From Niabella sp. (GTDB lineage Bacteria; Bacteroidota; Bacteroidia; Chitinophagales; Chitinophagaceae): a stretch of 64,000 bases of DNA. The stretch is from the NCBI GenBank assembly GCA_027493055.1, contig JAPUDO010000118.1, positions 54,143 to 118,142 on the forward strand. The letters are read 5' to 3'. Made by a program: the position numbers and the translations under genes. This document shows positions 25,751 to 35,393 of this stretch, one piece after another (positions within the stretch are counted from its first letter, which is position 1; each line of letters opens with the position of its first letter). The notes beneath the pieces were generated by a model. The model did no database searches. It was not told the DNA's origin and saw only the letters and a list, made by a program, of their open reading frames with translations.

Positions 25751-27337
25751 TTATTTCTTCAGCTCTTTTAAAGCTGTTATTACCACCGAATCTTTCGTAT
25801 TCATTACCTGGTAAAAGCCTGAGTTGCGCCATTTAAACCTTGCCAGCTGGGCTTCCATACGGTCTTCTATCCTTTGTTTCTCAAAGGCGGGAATGCCCGA
25901 AAGGTTAACAGAGTCTTTCTTTACCCAGTGGGTAAACATGCTCCACATTTCTTTTGAAGGGTCAAATTCACGGGTGTACACCTGCGGATTGGGGTAGGGG
26001 TCTAATATTTTTTTATTATCTAAGTAATAATGAAATACAAAATCATTAAAAGAACCATTCAAAAAGATCTTGTTGATCTCTCTTGAATAATTAGAGGTAT
26101 CAAGCCCTACAAAAACATCCGGCATAATGCCCCCGCCTCCGTACACTGTTCTTCCTCCTTTTGTTTTGAAAATTTTGCCGTTGCTTACCTTATTGCTGTC
26201 TGCATAGTAAAGCTGACCTGTTGCGTAACGGTTCCATACTTCGTCCATATACACTTTCTTGTCGCCTGTATAAGGTTTTTGTATACTTCTGCCAATAGGG
26301 GTGTAATAGCGGGCTATGGTAAGCCTCATGGCCGAGCCATCGCTTAAAAGGAATGGTTCCTGCACCAGGCCTTTGCCAAAAGTGCGGCGACCGATAATAA
26401 CAGCCCTATCCCAGTCCTGCAATGCGCCAGCCACAATCTCACTGGCGCTTGCGCTCAGCTCATCTACCAGCACTGTAAGCTTACCGGTTTCAAATATACC
26501 GGGGCGTTTACACCTGTATTCTGCTTTAGGGTTATTTACTCCTTCTGTATATACAATCAGTTTATCGCCGCTTAAAAATTCATCTGCAATTTCAATGGCC
26601 TGGTCCATATATCCGCCACCATTGCTTCTCAGGTCAAATATCAGCTGTGTCATGCCTTTCTTTTTCAGCTCTTCCATTGCTTCCATAAATTCACGGTAAG
26701 TAGTACTGGTGAAGGTATCCAGCTTTATGAATCCTGTAAGGCTGTCGATCATATATGCCGCTGAAATGGAAGGAGTGGGAATATTGTCCCTCACTACCTG
26801 CAGCGTTGTATCCTTTCCTCTTCTCAGGAGATTGAGCTTTACAGAAGAACCTTTTTCTCCTCTTATGGCATTCATTATTTTAGTGGTGGTACAGTTGCTG
26901 CCTGTAAGGTTTTGGTCATCTGCTTTTATGATTTGGTCTCCTGTGAGGATACCTGCTTTTTCGCCGGGTCCTCCGCCAAATACATAAGTAATATTTACCG
27001 TATCCCGGATCTGGTTAAATTCAATACCAATACCACCAAAGCTGCCGGAAAGTTTGTCATTCTCCAGCTGCAGCTCGGCTGCCGGGATATATACTGAGTG
27101 CGGATCCAGGTCGCTCATCATTTCACGGATAGCGTTTTCCTCAAGTGTGTCTATCTGTACAGAGTCAACATATCTTGTCCTTATAATATCCAATGCCTCC
27201 TGTAAAGCGGTAGACTGATCTTTTTTAAATATTTTTTTATTAGGCTGCCCTGTTGCAAAACGATAGCCAACATACATGCCTATAATCATTACCATAGCCA
27301 ATACCAGTGGAAGCCAAACCTCAAATTTCCTGTTCAT
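25751..27337 (-). CDS. C-terminal processing peptidase, S41 family (CtpA type)
   Basis: 528 residues from the ATG at 27337; a more distal ATG adds 22 unsupported residues. An N-terminal membrane anchor (VWLPLVLAMVMIIGMYVGY) is followed by LDPHSVYIPA, a PDZ domain (SGSFGGIGIEF, AGILTGDQIIKADDQ) and the S41 catalytic part: IFDLRSNGGGYMDQAIEIAD, the Ser in ELSASASEIVAGAL (about 298) and the Lys in TFGKGLVQ (about 320). These proteases trim or degrade periplasmic proteins at their C-termini. Stands alone; upstream is a tandem-repeat intergenic region. Confidence 0.93.
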   Translation of the reverse strand: MNRKFEVWLPLVLAMVMIIGMYVGYRFATGQPNKKIFKKDQSTALQEALDIIRTRYVDSVQIDTLEENAIREMMSDLDPHSVYIPAAELQLENDKLSGSFGGIGIEFNQIRDTVNITYVFGGGPGEKAGILTGDQIIKADDQNLTGSNCTTTKIMNAIRGEKGSSVKLNLLRRGKDTTLQVVRDNIPTPSISAAYMIDSLTGFIKLDTFTSTTYREFMEAMEELKKKGMTQLIFDLRSNGGGYMDQAIEIADEFLSGDKLIVYTEGVNNPKAEYRCKRPGIFETGKLTVLVDELSASASEIVAGALQDWDRAVIIGRRTFGKGLVQEPFLLSDGSAMRLTIARYYTPIGRSIQKPYTGDKKVYMDEVWNRYATGQLYYADSNKVSNGKIFKTKGGRTVYGGGGIMPDVFVGLDTSNYSREINKIFLNGSFNDFVFHYYLDNKKILDPYPNPQVYTREFDPSKEMWSMFTHWVKKDSVNLSGIPAFEKQRIEDRMEAQLARFKWRNSGFYQVMNTKDSVVITALKELKK

Positions 27338-27456
27338 CTTTGTAGAAATAAGACTGCAAAATAGATAAAATTGTCTGAACCTATATTGAGAGAGGGATAA
27401 CATTTTTAAGAATCACAGAGCGGCACAGAGTTATCCACTGAGAATACACCGAAATG

Positions 27457-27624
27457 CTTCTGAGATCTTCCTTGTAATCTGTTAGAGGTAGAGGTATTGT
27501 GGCTGATCAGGGTGTTACTCACAGAAGCCACAGAAAGCACAGCATCTTCTGAGATCTTCCATGTAATCGGTGAGAGGTAAAAGTATTTGGGCTGATCAGG
27601 GTGTTGCTCACAGCAGCCACAGAA
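27457..27624. repeat. 89-bp-period tandem intergenic repeat
   Basis: Two direct units of about 79 bases begin at 27457 and 27546 with CTTCTGAGATCTTCC and end in GAAGCCACAGAA and GCAGCCACAGAA; both contain GGCTGATCAGGGTGTT. They differ at roughly eight positions. Bordering bases repeat CACAGAG-like words (27414-27431) and TCCTCAGTGGTAAAAT. The block lies in the 414-base gap between the S41 protease and the BadF-type kinase, where no gene was recognised. Confidence 0.85.
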
Positions 27625-27751
27625 TATGCTGTGTATTCCTCCGCATCCTCAGTGGTAAAATATACATCTTTAAAAATGTTATGCATCCAGTCATGGTTCG
27701 GAAGCTATTGATACTTATATTAGCATATTATTTTCAAAATTCCCGACACTA

Positions 27752-28606
27752 ATGCCGAAAACAATATTAGTTGCCGATGCCGGATCCACTAAAACCGAGT
27801 GGTGCCTTTTGCATAACGGTAAAACAAGATCAGTGTACACACCGGGTATCAGCCCGTATTTTTTAAACGGTGAGCAGATTACCGCTCTGCTGAAAAAAGA
27901 TTTATTGCCCGCTTTAAAAAAGGCTGAGGTAGAAGAAGTGTATTTTTATGGAACAGGCTGTTTGAACCCCGCTAATACAAACCTGGTGAAAAATGCTTTA
28001 AAGAAGGCCTTTCCGGTAGCGCGGGTTGCGGTTACAGATGATGTGGAAGGTGCCGCCATTGGGCTGTGCGGTAGCAGTAAGGGAATTGCCTGTATTTTGG
28101 GAACCGGATCGAGCAGCTGTTTTTTTGACGGAAGAAAAAGGAAAAAAAGCAGCCCGGGGCTGGGATATGCACTGGGCGATGAAGGCAGCGGCGCTTACCT
28201 GGGTAAAAAGGTGCTTCAATATTATTTATACAACACTTTTGATGAGGACCTGCGGGCTCGTTTTGATGCAGCCTATACCACTAACGCCGCAGAGATACTC
28301 GAAAACGTGTATAAAAAGCCTTTGCCTAACAGGTACCTGGCTTCTTTTGCCAGGTTTTTGGCCGAAAACCGGGGCCATTATATGATTGAAAATATTATTG
28401 AAGATGGGTTGAACGACTTTTTTTTCACCCACCTCATAAAATATAATGAAACATGGAAATATCCTGTCAACTTTGTAGGCGGTATCGCTTTCGCTTTTAA
28501 GGATGTGGTAAAAGAACTTTGTGCCGTCTATAATTTTGAGTTGGGAAGAATTTTACAAAAACCCATGAAAGGCCTGATTGAATTTCATAAAAATAAAAGC
28601 AAATAA
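27752..28606 (+). CDS. BadF/BadG-type sugar kinase, probable amino-sugar kinase
   Basis: 284 residues with the ASKHA fold signs of the BadF/BadG/BcrA/BcrD and N-acetylglucosamine kinase family: phosphate-1 VADAGSTKTEWCLL (about 7-20), YGTGCLNPAN, ACILGTGSSSCFFDG and GYALGDEGSGAYLGKKVL. It stands 39 bases before murQ, so it likely phosphorylates N-acetylmuramic acid or N-acetylglucosamine released from peptidoglycan, as reported for MurK of Clostridium acetobutylicum, a member of this family. The exact sugar is inferred from the neighbour, not seen. Confidence 0.82.
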   Translation: MPKTILVADAGSTKTEWCLLHNGKTRSVYTPGISPYFLNGEQITALLKKDLLPALKKAEVEEVYFYGTGCLNPANTNLVKNALKKAFPVARVAVTDDVEGAAIGLCGSSKGIACILGTGSSSCFFDGRKRKKSSPGLGYALGDEGSGAYLGKKVLQYYLYNTFDEDLRARFDAAYTTNAAEILENVYKKPLPNRYLASFARFLAENRGHYMIENIIEDGLNDFFFTHLIKYNETWKYPVNFVGGIAFAFKDVVKELCAVYNFELGRILQKPMKGLIEFHKNKSK

Positions 28607-28645
28607 CAATACTCCAGGAATAAGCCTAAACCCCGTTCATAAGAT

Positions 28646-29458
28646 ATGAGTGAAAAAGTAACAGAACAACCCAGCCGGTATAACGATCTGGACAAGATGA
28701 GCATAAAAGAGCTCCTGGTTTCTATAAATAAAGAAGATCAAACAGTACCTGTTGCGGTTGAAGCTGCCCTGATCCAGATTGAGGGCCTTGTAGATGCAAT
28801 AGTGGAAAGGATGCTTTCGGGCGGACGGCTGTTTTATATTGGTGCAGGAACCAGCGGACGCTTAGGCATTTTAGACGCCAGCGAAATTCCGCCAACTTAC
28901 GGTATGCCTCCCGGAGTTGTAATTGGGGTCATTGCAGGTGGTAACAAAGCTATAACAACACCTGTTGAAAATGCCGAAGATGCTGAAGAGCAGGGATGGC
29001 TGGATTTAAAGCGGCACAACATTAATGAAAAGGATGTAGTGGTAGGGGTAGCCGCCAGCGGCACTACTCCTTATGTAATTGGCGCTTTAAAACGTTGCCA
29101 CGAAAATGGTATTACCACGGGTAGTATTTCATGCAACCCCGATGCTGATATCAGCAAAGCATCTGACCACCCCGTGGAAGTAATTGTGGGCCCTGAGTTT
29201 GTTACGGGCAGCACAAGAATGAAAAGTGGCACCGCTCAAAAATTAGTGCTGAACATGATATCAACTACGGTAATGATACAGCTCGGAAGGGTAGAAGGCA
29301 ATCGTATGGTAAATATGCAGCTTACAAACGATAAATTAATAGACCGCGGTACAAGGATGATCATGGAACGTACCGGTATAACCGATTACGATAAAGCCAG
29401 GCAGCTGTTATTAGAAAAAGGCAGTGTAAAGCTTGCCATCAGAGCAGCTTGTGGGTAA
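28646..29458 (+). CDS. murQ: N-acetylmuramic acid 6-phosphate etherase
   Basis: 270 residues, slightly shorter than the Escherichia coli enzyme. SIS-fold motifs are clear: LFYIGAGTSGRLGILDASEI, PTYGMPPGVVIGVIAGG, ENAEDAEEQGWLDL, GVAASGTTPYVIGAL and VTGSTRMKSGTAQKL. MurQ cleaves the lactyl ether of MurNAc 6-phosphate to give GlcNAc 6-phosphate in peptidoglycan recycling. Paired with the upstream sugar kinase. A strong terminator follows. Confidence 0.95.
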   Translation: MSEKVTEQPSRYNDLDKMSIKELLVSINKEDQTVPVAVEAALIQIEGLVDAIVERMLSGGRLFYIGAGTSGRLGILDASEIPPTYGMPPGVVIGVIAGGNKAITTPVENAEDAEEQGWLDLKRHNINEKDVVVGVAASGTTPYVIGALKRCHENGITTGSISCNPDADISKASDHPVEVIVGPEFVTGSTRMKSGTAQKLVLNMISTTVMIQLGRVEGNRMVNMQLTNDKLIDRGTRMIMERTGITDYDKARQLLLEKGSVKLAIRAACG

Positions 29459-29478
29459 GCATAAGAATCTTATAACTC

Positions 29479-29506
29479 AAAAAGGAAGGCAAAAGCCTTC
29501 CTTTTT
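29479..29506. terminator. bidirectional Rho-independent terminator (murQ / rpsT)
   Basis: GGAAGGC-AAAA-GCCTTCC hairpin flanked by A-runs and T-runs, placed between the convergent murQ and rpsT genes, so it can stop transcription from both sides. Confidence 0.88.
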
Positions 29507-29532
29507 GATAAAGATTATAATATTAAAATAGA

Positions 29533-29790
29533 TTATTTGGCAGTTGCTGCATTCAGCTTTTTAGCCAGCTTGCTTTTTAAGTTAGCCGCTTTATTACGGT
29601 GAATAACGCCGCGCTTGGCTAATTTATCAATCATGCTTTCAACAGAAGATAATTTTTCAGATGCTTCTGTATTGTTGGCGGCCCTCAGGTCCCTGATTGC
29701 ATTACGTGTAGTTTTACCATAATACCTATTTCTCTCACGACGTTTTGCTGCCTGACGCGCATCTTTTTTTGTAGCTTTATGATTTGCCAT
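29533..29790 (-). CDS. rpsT: 30S ribosomal protein S20
   Basis: 85 residues, lysine-rich, with the S20 pattern MANHKATKKDARQAAKRRER and the closing HRNKAANLKSKLAKKL. S20 binds 16S rRNA early in 30S assembly. In Escherichia coli it represses its own translation; the short leader hairpin upstream here might serve control, but nothing proves it. Monocistronic, ended by the shared terminator. Confidence 0.96.
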   Translation of the reverse strand: MANHKATKKDARQAAKRRERNRYYGKTTRNAIRDLRAANNTEASEKLSSVESMIDKLAKRGVIHRNKAANLKSKLAKKLNAATAK

Positions 29791-29807
29791 CTGTTTCTGA
29801 TTTTTAG

Positions 29808-29836
29808 TCCCCGATTTTTATCGGGAGGCAAAGGTA
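29808..29836 (-). promoter_or_regulatory. -7 box and leader hairpin of rpsT
   Basis: On the minus strand TACCTTTG (29829-29836) fits TAnnTTTG. Just downstream CCCGAT (29810-29815) and ATCGGG (29820-29825) form a 6-bp hairpin with a four-T loop, about 20 bases before the rpsT ATG. The transcript would begin within the hairpin's 5' edge, leaving a very short structured leader. Confidence 0.4.
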
Positions 29837-30076
29837 AGCGTTTTTTCTGAATTTCGCTCTATTAGATTAGACTTTTTTTATTCTTATAAATCAGCATCAT
29901 TCACAACAGGCGCTCCTGCCTTAATTTATTTCCGTTTTAACGCTTTCTAAGCATCTTTATTGTGGCTGATAAGAATTATATCTTAATTTCGCCCCATTGT
30001 AATTAAACTTATCTCTTTGTTACTCTCTGCCTTTTATAATTAAAGATATTTTTTATATATTAACGATTCATTTATA

Positions 30077-32818
30077 ATGAAAGATTTTTCTTATAACACA
30101 AACTCGTCCCCTGCATTTATCGAAAATATGTATCACGAGTTTGTTGCCAACCCGGAAAACGTAGACCAGGAATTCCGAAAATTTTTTGAGGGCTTTGATT
30201 TTGCTGTCGGAAGCGGGCTTGCCCAGAAGAACGGAGCCACAAATGGTGTATCGGCCAGTAGCATTAATAACTGGAAAAAGGAACTTGCAGTGTACAGGCT
30301 TATTTTAGGGTATAGAAATAAAGGCCATCTACTGGCTAATACCAATCCTATTAAAAAACGTAAAGACCGCGGCGCTAATGTAGAGCTTTCTTTTTACGGC
30401 CTTACGGAAGCAGACCTGGATACCGAATTTGAAGCCGGCAGCCTTGTAGGACTGGGTACAACAACGCTTAAAAATATTTTCACTCATCTGCAAAACTGGT
30501 ACGCCGGTCATATAGGTGTTGAGTTTAAATATATCAGTGATCAAAAAAGGATAGACTGGATCACCAACGAGATTGAGAAAAATTTTTCCGCTCCATTGCC
30601 CCTTGAACGGCAAAAGAGGATACTTGAAAAGCTGAACCAGGGTGTAATATTCGAAAAATTCCTGCATACAAAATATGTGGGCCAGAAAAGATTTTCACTG
30701 GAAGGCGGAGAAACCACTATTGCTGCGCTGGATGCTATTATTAATAAGTCTGCCGAGCTGGATGTAAAGGAAGTGGTAATTGGGATGGCACACCGTGGCC
30801 GGCTGAACATACTGGCCAATATCCTGGGTAAAACCTACGAGCAGATCTTTAGCGAGTTTGAAGGAACCGGCGAAATTAACCAGACAATGGGTAGCGGGGA
30901 TGTAAAATATCACCTGGGCTTTGGCAGTGAGGTGGAAACTCCCAGTGGTAATAATGTGCACCTGAAGTTGATGCCCAATCCCTCCCACCTTGAGGCGGTA
31001 GACCCGGTAGTATTAGGTTTTGCAAGAAGCAGCGCTAATAATATTCACGATGAGCAGTATGAAAAAGTGTTACCTGTTTTACTTCATGGTGATGCAGCCA
31101 TAGCAGGGCAGGGCATAGTATATGAGCTGTTGCAGATGTCAAAGCTGCCCGGCTATTATGTAGGCGGAACCATTCATTTTATTATCAATAACCAGATTGG
31201 ATTTACTACTGATTTTTCTGACGCACGCAGCGCCAACTATTGTACTTCTCTTGCGGCAATGACCCAGAGCCCGGTATTTCACGTAAATGGAGATGATCCG
31301 GAAGCAGTAGTAAAATGCGCTGAGATTGCTGCACGTTACCGGAGTATTTTTCACGATGACGTGTTCATAGATATGGTGTGCTACCGGAGGCATGGTCACA
31401 ATGAAGGTGATGACCCTAAATTTACCCAGCCGGCTATGTACGCGCTGATAGACAAGCATCCTAATCCACGTGAGGTGTATGTAAAGTATTTGCTGGATAA
31501 CGGGGAAGAAGATGCCAAGGAACTGGCCAAAGAAATGGAAACCAAGTTCTGGGCCGATTTGCAGGACAGGCTGGATGATGTAAAGCAAAAACCACTTCCT
31601 TATAAGTACCAGGCTCCTGAGCTTTTATGGAAGCAACTAAAAAAAGCAACTGACGAAGATTTTGATGAGAGTCCGGTTACTGCAGTTACCGACGAAGACT
31701 TCACAACAGTTTTTGATGCTATAATGACCATACCAAAAGGGTTTACCCCCCTGAAAAAAGTAGATAAGATTTTAAAGGATAAGATAAAGCTATTTAAGGA
31801 AGAAGGCAAGATTGACTGGGCTACAGCCGAGTTAATGGCATTTGGAACAATTATGGTTGACGGTGCTGATGTGAGAATGTCAGGGCAGGATGTAGGCCGG
31901 GGCACTTTTAGCTCCCGTCATTGTATTCTTAGGGATGAAGTAAGCGATGCCCGGCATAATCGTTTAGATAATATACCCGGCGCTGAAGGTAAAATAAGAA
32001 TATTCAATTCCCTGCTTAGTGAAAATGCGGTACTGGGCTTTGAATATGGATATGCTTTGGCAACACCTAATGCTTTGGTGCTGTGGGAAGCCCAGTTTGG
32101 AGATTTTGTAAACGGCGCCCAAACTATTATTGACCAGTTTATAACCGGGGCCGAGCAGAAATGGAACAGGATGAACGGTTTGGTAATGCTGCTGCCACAC
32201 GGTTACGAAGGACAGGGCCCTGAGCATAGCAGCGCACGCATGGAACGGTTCCTGGTGGCATGTGCCGAGTTAAATATTGTGGTTACCAATATTACTACTG
32301 CTTCCAACTATTTCCATGCTTTAAGAAGGCAGCTTGCATGGCCTTTCAGAAAGCCGCTGATCAACTTTGCGCCTAAGGCTAATTTGCGGCATCCGGGTAC
32401 CTATTCTGCAAAAAACGAGTTCCTTACAGGCTCATTTAAAGAGGTGATTGATGATGGGTATGTTGAGGCAGAAGCCGTAAAAAAAGTATTGTTCTGCAGC
32501 GGAAAAGTATATTATGACCTGCTGGAAAGACAGCAAAAGGAAAGCCGTAAGGATGTGGCCGTTGTAAGATTGGAACAGATATACCCGCTGCCCGGCAAAC
32601 AGCTGGCAGCCCTGTACAGTAAGTATAAAAATGCAGTCTGGTATTGGGTACAGGAAGAACCGTTAAATATGGGAGCTGCTTCCTTCCTGCAAATGAACCT
32701 GAAGCAAATCAATTATGGCATCATCAGCCGGAAAGCCAGCGCTTCTACAGCATCAGGATTTATGAAAGTACATAAGGCGGAACAGGAAGAAATAGTAAAT
32801 ACTGCATTTACTATTTAA
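30077..32818 (+). CDS. sucA: 2-oxoglutarate dehydrogenase E1 component
   Basis: 913 residues. Family marks are the N-terminal NTNSSPAFIENMYHEFVANP, the thiamin-diphosphate region AHRGRLNILANILGK, FGSEVETPSGNNVHLKL and NPSHLEAVDPVVLG, FIINNQIGFTT, YRRHGHNEGDDPKFTQP and the transketolase-like half with GQDVGRGTFSSRH and LLPHGYEGQGPEHSSAR. It decarboxylates 2-oxoglutarate and passes the succinyl group to the SucB lipoyl arms in the TCA cycle. The usual sucA-sucB pair is separated here by an oppositely oriented regulator, so the two are not one operon. Confidence 0.96.
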   Translation: MKDFSYNTNSSPAFIENMYHEFVANPENVDQEFRKFFEGFDFAVGSGLAQKNGATNGVSASSINNWKKELAVYRLILGYRNKGHLLANTNPIKKRKDRGANVELSFYGLTEADLDTEFEAGSLVGLGTTTLKNIFTHLQNWYAGHIGVEFKYISDQKRIDWITNEIEKNFSAPLPLERQKRILEKLNQGVIFEKFLHTKYVGQKRFSLEGGETTIAALDAIINKSAELDVKEVVIGMAHRGRLNILANILGKTYEQIFSEFEGTGEINQTMGSGDVKYHLGFGSEVETPSGNNVHLKLMPNPSHLEAVDPVVLGFARSSANNIHDEQYEKVLPVLLHGDAAIAGQGIVYELLQMSKLPGYYVGGTIHFIINNQIGFTTDFSDARSANYCTSLAAMTQSPVFHVNGDDPEAVVKCAEIAARYRSIFHDDVFIDMVCYRRHGHNEGDDPKFTQPAMYALIDKHPNPREVYVKYLLDNGEEDAKELAKEMETKFWADLQDRLDDVKQKPLPYKYQAPELLWKQLKKATDEDFDESPVTAVTDEDFTTVFDAIMTIPKGFTPLKKVDKILKDKIKLFKEEGKIDWATAELMAFGTIMVDGADVRMSGQDVGRGTFSSRHCILRDEVSDARHNRLDNIPGAEGKIRIFNSLLSENAVLGFEYGYALATPNALVLWEAQFGDFVNGAQTIIDQFITGAEQKWNRMNGLVMLLPHGYEGQGPEHSSARMERFLVACAELNIVVTNITTASNYFHALRRQLAWPFRKPLINFAPKANLRHPGTYSAKNEFLTGSFKEVIDDGYVEAEAVKKVLFCSGKVYYDLLERQQKESRKDVAVVRLEQIYPLPGKQLAALYSKYKNAVWYWVQEEPLNMGAASFLQMNLKQINYGIISRKASASTASGFMKVHKAEQEEIVNTAFTI

Positions 32819-32857
32819 TGTGTGGTTGAAGCATACTGAAATTTTAAATTAACGATC

Positions 32858-32886
32858 GGGCGGAATAGAAATTCCGCCCTCTTATA
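32858..32886. terminator. Rho-independent terminator after sucA
   Basis: GGGCGGAAT (32858-32866) pairs perfectly with ATTCCGCCC (32871-32879), loop AGAA, followed by a T-rich tract. Sits between convergent sucA and the LuxR-type regulator. Confidence 0.82.
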
Positions 32887-32908
32887 TTCAAAACTAAACA
32901 TGAGATCG

Positions 32909-33556
32909 TTATATTAATTTCTGGTTCAGTGCTTTTACCACTGCTTCAGCCACAGAGTTTACCTGTAGCTTCTCATATATCTTTTTGATATGCGTGTTAA
33001 TGGTATGGATGCTGAGATCACAGGCCGATGCAACCATTTTATGACTGTATCCTTTTACCAGGAAACCTAAAACTTCTTTTTCCCGCGGAGTCAGAGAGAT
33101 CTCCTGGTTGTTTTCGTAAAATACGTTTTTCTGAAAAGCCGTCAATACTTTCCGGGCAATAGAGGCAGTCATGGCTGCATCACCGTTATAAACATCTTCA
33201 ACTGCCTGGAGCAGCTGTGCAGGGGTTGATTTTTTTAAAATATAACCCGAAGCGCCGGCGCAGATGGAAGCAAATATCTTATCATCATCTTCAAAAACAG
33301 TTTGCATTAATACCTGAACTTTAGGAAAGTTTATCCGTATAAGCTTTACACCCTCAATCCCATTTACATTAGGCATATCAATATCCATCAGCACCACGTC
33401 CGGCGCTGTTTTCCTGACATCGGCAATTACATTGCTGCAATCAAAAAAAGCCCCTACGCAACTCATTTTGGGGGAGGAATTGATAAGCATGCAGAGGCTT
33501 TCTCTGCGGTAAGCGTTATCGTCAAAAACAGTAACTTTAATAGGGGTACTACTCAT
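32909..33556 (-). CDS. NarL/FixJ-type response regulator (orphan)
   Basis: 215 residues. Receiver domain with TVFDDNAYRRESL and the phospho-acceptor Asp in DVVLMDIDMPNVNG (about 57), SGYILKKSTPAQLLQAV near its end, then a LuxR helix-turn-helix at about 150-210 (LTPREKEVLGFLVKGYSHKM, TINTHIKKIYEKLQV). No histidine kinase is adjacent. It lies between sucA and sucB on the opposite strand and shares its upstream region with sucB, so it could control sucB; that is a guess from position. Confidence 0.9.
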   Translation of the reverse strand: MSSTPIKVTVFDDNAYRRESLCMLINSSPKMSCVGAFFDCSNVIADVRKTAPDVVLMDIDMPNVNGIEGVKLIRINFPKVQVLMQTVFEDDDKIFASICAGASGYILKKSTPAQLLQAVEDVYNGDAAMTASIARKVLTAFQKNVFYENNQEISLTPREKEVLGFLVKGYSHKMVASACDLSIHTINTHIKKIYEKLQVNSVAEAVVKALNQKLI

Positions 33557-33836
33557 CTTATAACCAAAGATAGCTTAAGGATAAGTAGTAACCGATCCCT
33601 AATTCGAGGTATATTAGTTATATCGGTATAATAATTATAATTGTTATACACTCTTGTTGTCTGGGTCAATAACATTTTTGCTGTCGGTGATAACACAGGA
33701 CAGCGGCGCCCGCAGTGGCAGGTTATCACCCGCCACAAAATATCGGCTACTATATAAAATTGTTATGCGCCCTGTTGTCTCTCTTTTATCATTTTTACGT
33801 AATTTGCCGGTCTATACTACAAAATCATATTATTTT
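33557..33836. promoter_or_regulatory. divergent control region with a 9-bp inverted repeat
   Basis: About 280 bases between the response-regulator start and sucB. GGTGATAAC (33686-33694) and GTTATCACC (33722-33730) are perfect inverted repeats 27 bases apart, around a GC-rich core. It might be an operator, or the stem of a structured leader. The sucB frame stays open through this stretch from a TTG at 33654, but that extension has no lipoyl-domain character. Confidence 0.35.
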
Positions 33837-35393
33837 ATGGCTGTTGATATTAAAGTGCCTGCAGTTGGAGAGTCAATAAGTGAAGTAACCTTATTGAAAT
33901 GGGTAAAAAAAACGGGAGATTATGTTGAACGAGATGAGGTAATTGCAGAACTGGAAAGTGAAAAAGCTACTTTTGAGGTAAATGCTGAAAAAGCAGGTGT
34001 GCTCACCACTAGTGTGAGCGAGGGAGATGCTATAAACATAGGTGATGTAATAGCCAGTATTGATGATACAGCCGCCAGGCCTGCTGATGCCGCCGGGCCG
34101 GACGAAAATGATACGAAAGAAACTGAAGCGCCTGTAGCAGCTGTTGCGCCTGCTCAGGAAGAGGAGCCGTTAAAGCCTACCGGTAAAGAAGTGCCTGTGA
34201 TCATACCAACCGTGGGAGAGTCAATAAGTGAAGTAACCCTGCTGAAGTGGGTGAAAAAATCGGGCGAATACGTGGCGCGTGATGAAGTAGTAGCAGAGCT
34301 GGAAAGTGAAAAAGCCACTTTTGAAGTAAATGCAGAGCTGGCAGGTATATTAGAAACTACTGTGGCCGAGGGAGATACATTAAAAATAGGTGATACCATT
34401 GCTCTTATAAAAGAAACTACGGGCAAACCTGCAGCGCCTAAAGCCGAAACAGCGGCTCCTAAAGTACAGGGAAATAAAACGGAAGTACTCAAATCTGCTC
34501 CTGCTGTTAAAGCTACCCCGGTTGCCTCTGCAATTATAGCCGATAAAAAAGTGGACCCCAAAACCGTTAAGCCATCAGGCTTCTCTGGAAAAATTGTAAA
34601 AGATGATGTGCTGGCTGCTTTAGCTACCCCAGGTAAAAAAGCGTTCGATGGCGGCGAATTGTTTACCCGCAACCAGCGTGCAGAAAAAATGACCAACCTG
34701 CGCAAAACCATCAGCCGAAGGCTGGTAGAAGCAAAAAACACTACGGCTATGCTTACTACTTTTAACGAGGTAGATATGCAGCCAATAATGGATATACGCG
34801 CCAAATATAAAGACAAGTTTAAAGAAGTGCATGGCGTGGGCCTGGGCTTTATGAGCTTCTTTGCCAAAGCCTGTGCTATTGCCTTAGGAGAGTGGCCCAG
34901 CGTAAATGCTTATATTGATGGCGACCAGGTGCTGTACCATGATTATGCCGATATCAGCATTGCTGTAAGCACACCACGTGGTCTTACAGTACCTGTGATC
35001 CGCAATGTAGAGAGCCTGGGTATGGCTGAAATTGAAAAAGCGGTAGTGGATCTTGCTACCAAGGCCAAGAACAGCAAGCTTACGGCTGATGATCTTACCG
35101 GTGGTACTTTTACTATTACCAATGGCGGTATATTCGGATCTATGTTAAGCACGCCTATTATTAATATACCTCAAAGCGCTATATTGGGTATGCACAATAT
35201 TATCCAGCGCCCCGTGGCTGTAAACGGTCAGGTGGTTATCCGTCCTATGATGTATGTGGCCCTGAGTTACGACCACCGTATTATTGATGGCCGCGAATCG
35301 GTGAGCTTCCTGGTTCGCGTAAAAGAATTGCTGGAAAACCCTGCTTTGCTGCTGGTACAAAAAGATCCTGTAAAAGCATTGCTGGAGCTATAA
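33837..35393 (+). CDS. sucB: dihydrolipoamide succinyltransferase (2-oxoglutarate dehydrogenase E2) with two lipoyl domains
   Basis: 518 residues from the ATG at 33837, where [13 protein letters not shown] begins. Two nearly identical lipoyl domains (about 1-75 and 118-195) each contain [15 protein letters not shown] and the lipoylated Lys in ESEKATF (near 42 and 158), joined by Ala/Pro-rich linkers. A subunit-binding region ([20 protein letters not shown]) and the catalytic domain follow, with the HxxxDG site in [15 protein letters not shown] (about 478). It forms the core of the 2-oxoglutarate dehydrogenase complex. Two lipoyl domains are more than the one of Escherichia coli SucB. Confidence 0.93.
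   Translation: MAVDIKVPAVGESISEVTLLKWVKKTGDYVERDEVIAELESEKATFEVNAEKAGVLTTSVSEGDAINIGDVIASIDDTAARPADAAGPDENDTKETEAPVAAVAPAQEEEPLKPTGKEVPVIIPTVGESISEVTLLKWVKKSGEYVARDEVVAELESEKATFEVNAELAGILETTVAEGDTLKIGDTIALIKETTGKPAAPKAETAAPKVQGNKTEVLKSAPAVKATPVASAIIADKKVDPKTVKPSGFSGKIVKDDVLAALATPGKKAFDGGELFTRNQRAEKMTNLRKTISRRLVEAKNTTAMLTTFNEVDMQPIMDIRAKYKDKFKEVHGVGLGFMSFFAKACAIALGEWPSVNAYIDGDQVLYHDYADISIAVSTPRGLTVPVIRNVESLGMAEIEKAVVDLATKAKNSKLTADDLTGGTFTITNGGIFGSMLSTPIINIPQSAILGMHNIIQRPVAVNGQVVIRPMMYVALSYDHRIIDGRESVSFLVRVKELLENPALLLVQKDPVKALLEL

Noticed and set aside
27570-27752. 60-codon frame before the BadF-type kinase
   Set aside because: It consists of the 89-bp tandem repeat and its flank and has no coding character.
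33654-33836. TTG-led N-terminal extension of sucB
   Set aside because: The lipoyl domain begins directly after the ATG at 33837; the extension includes an inverted repeat and no conserved residues.
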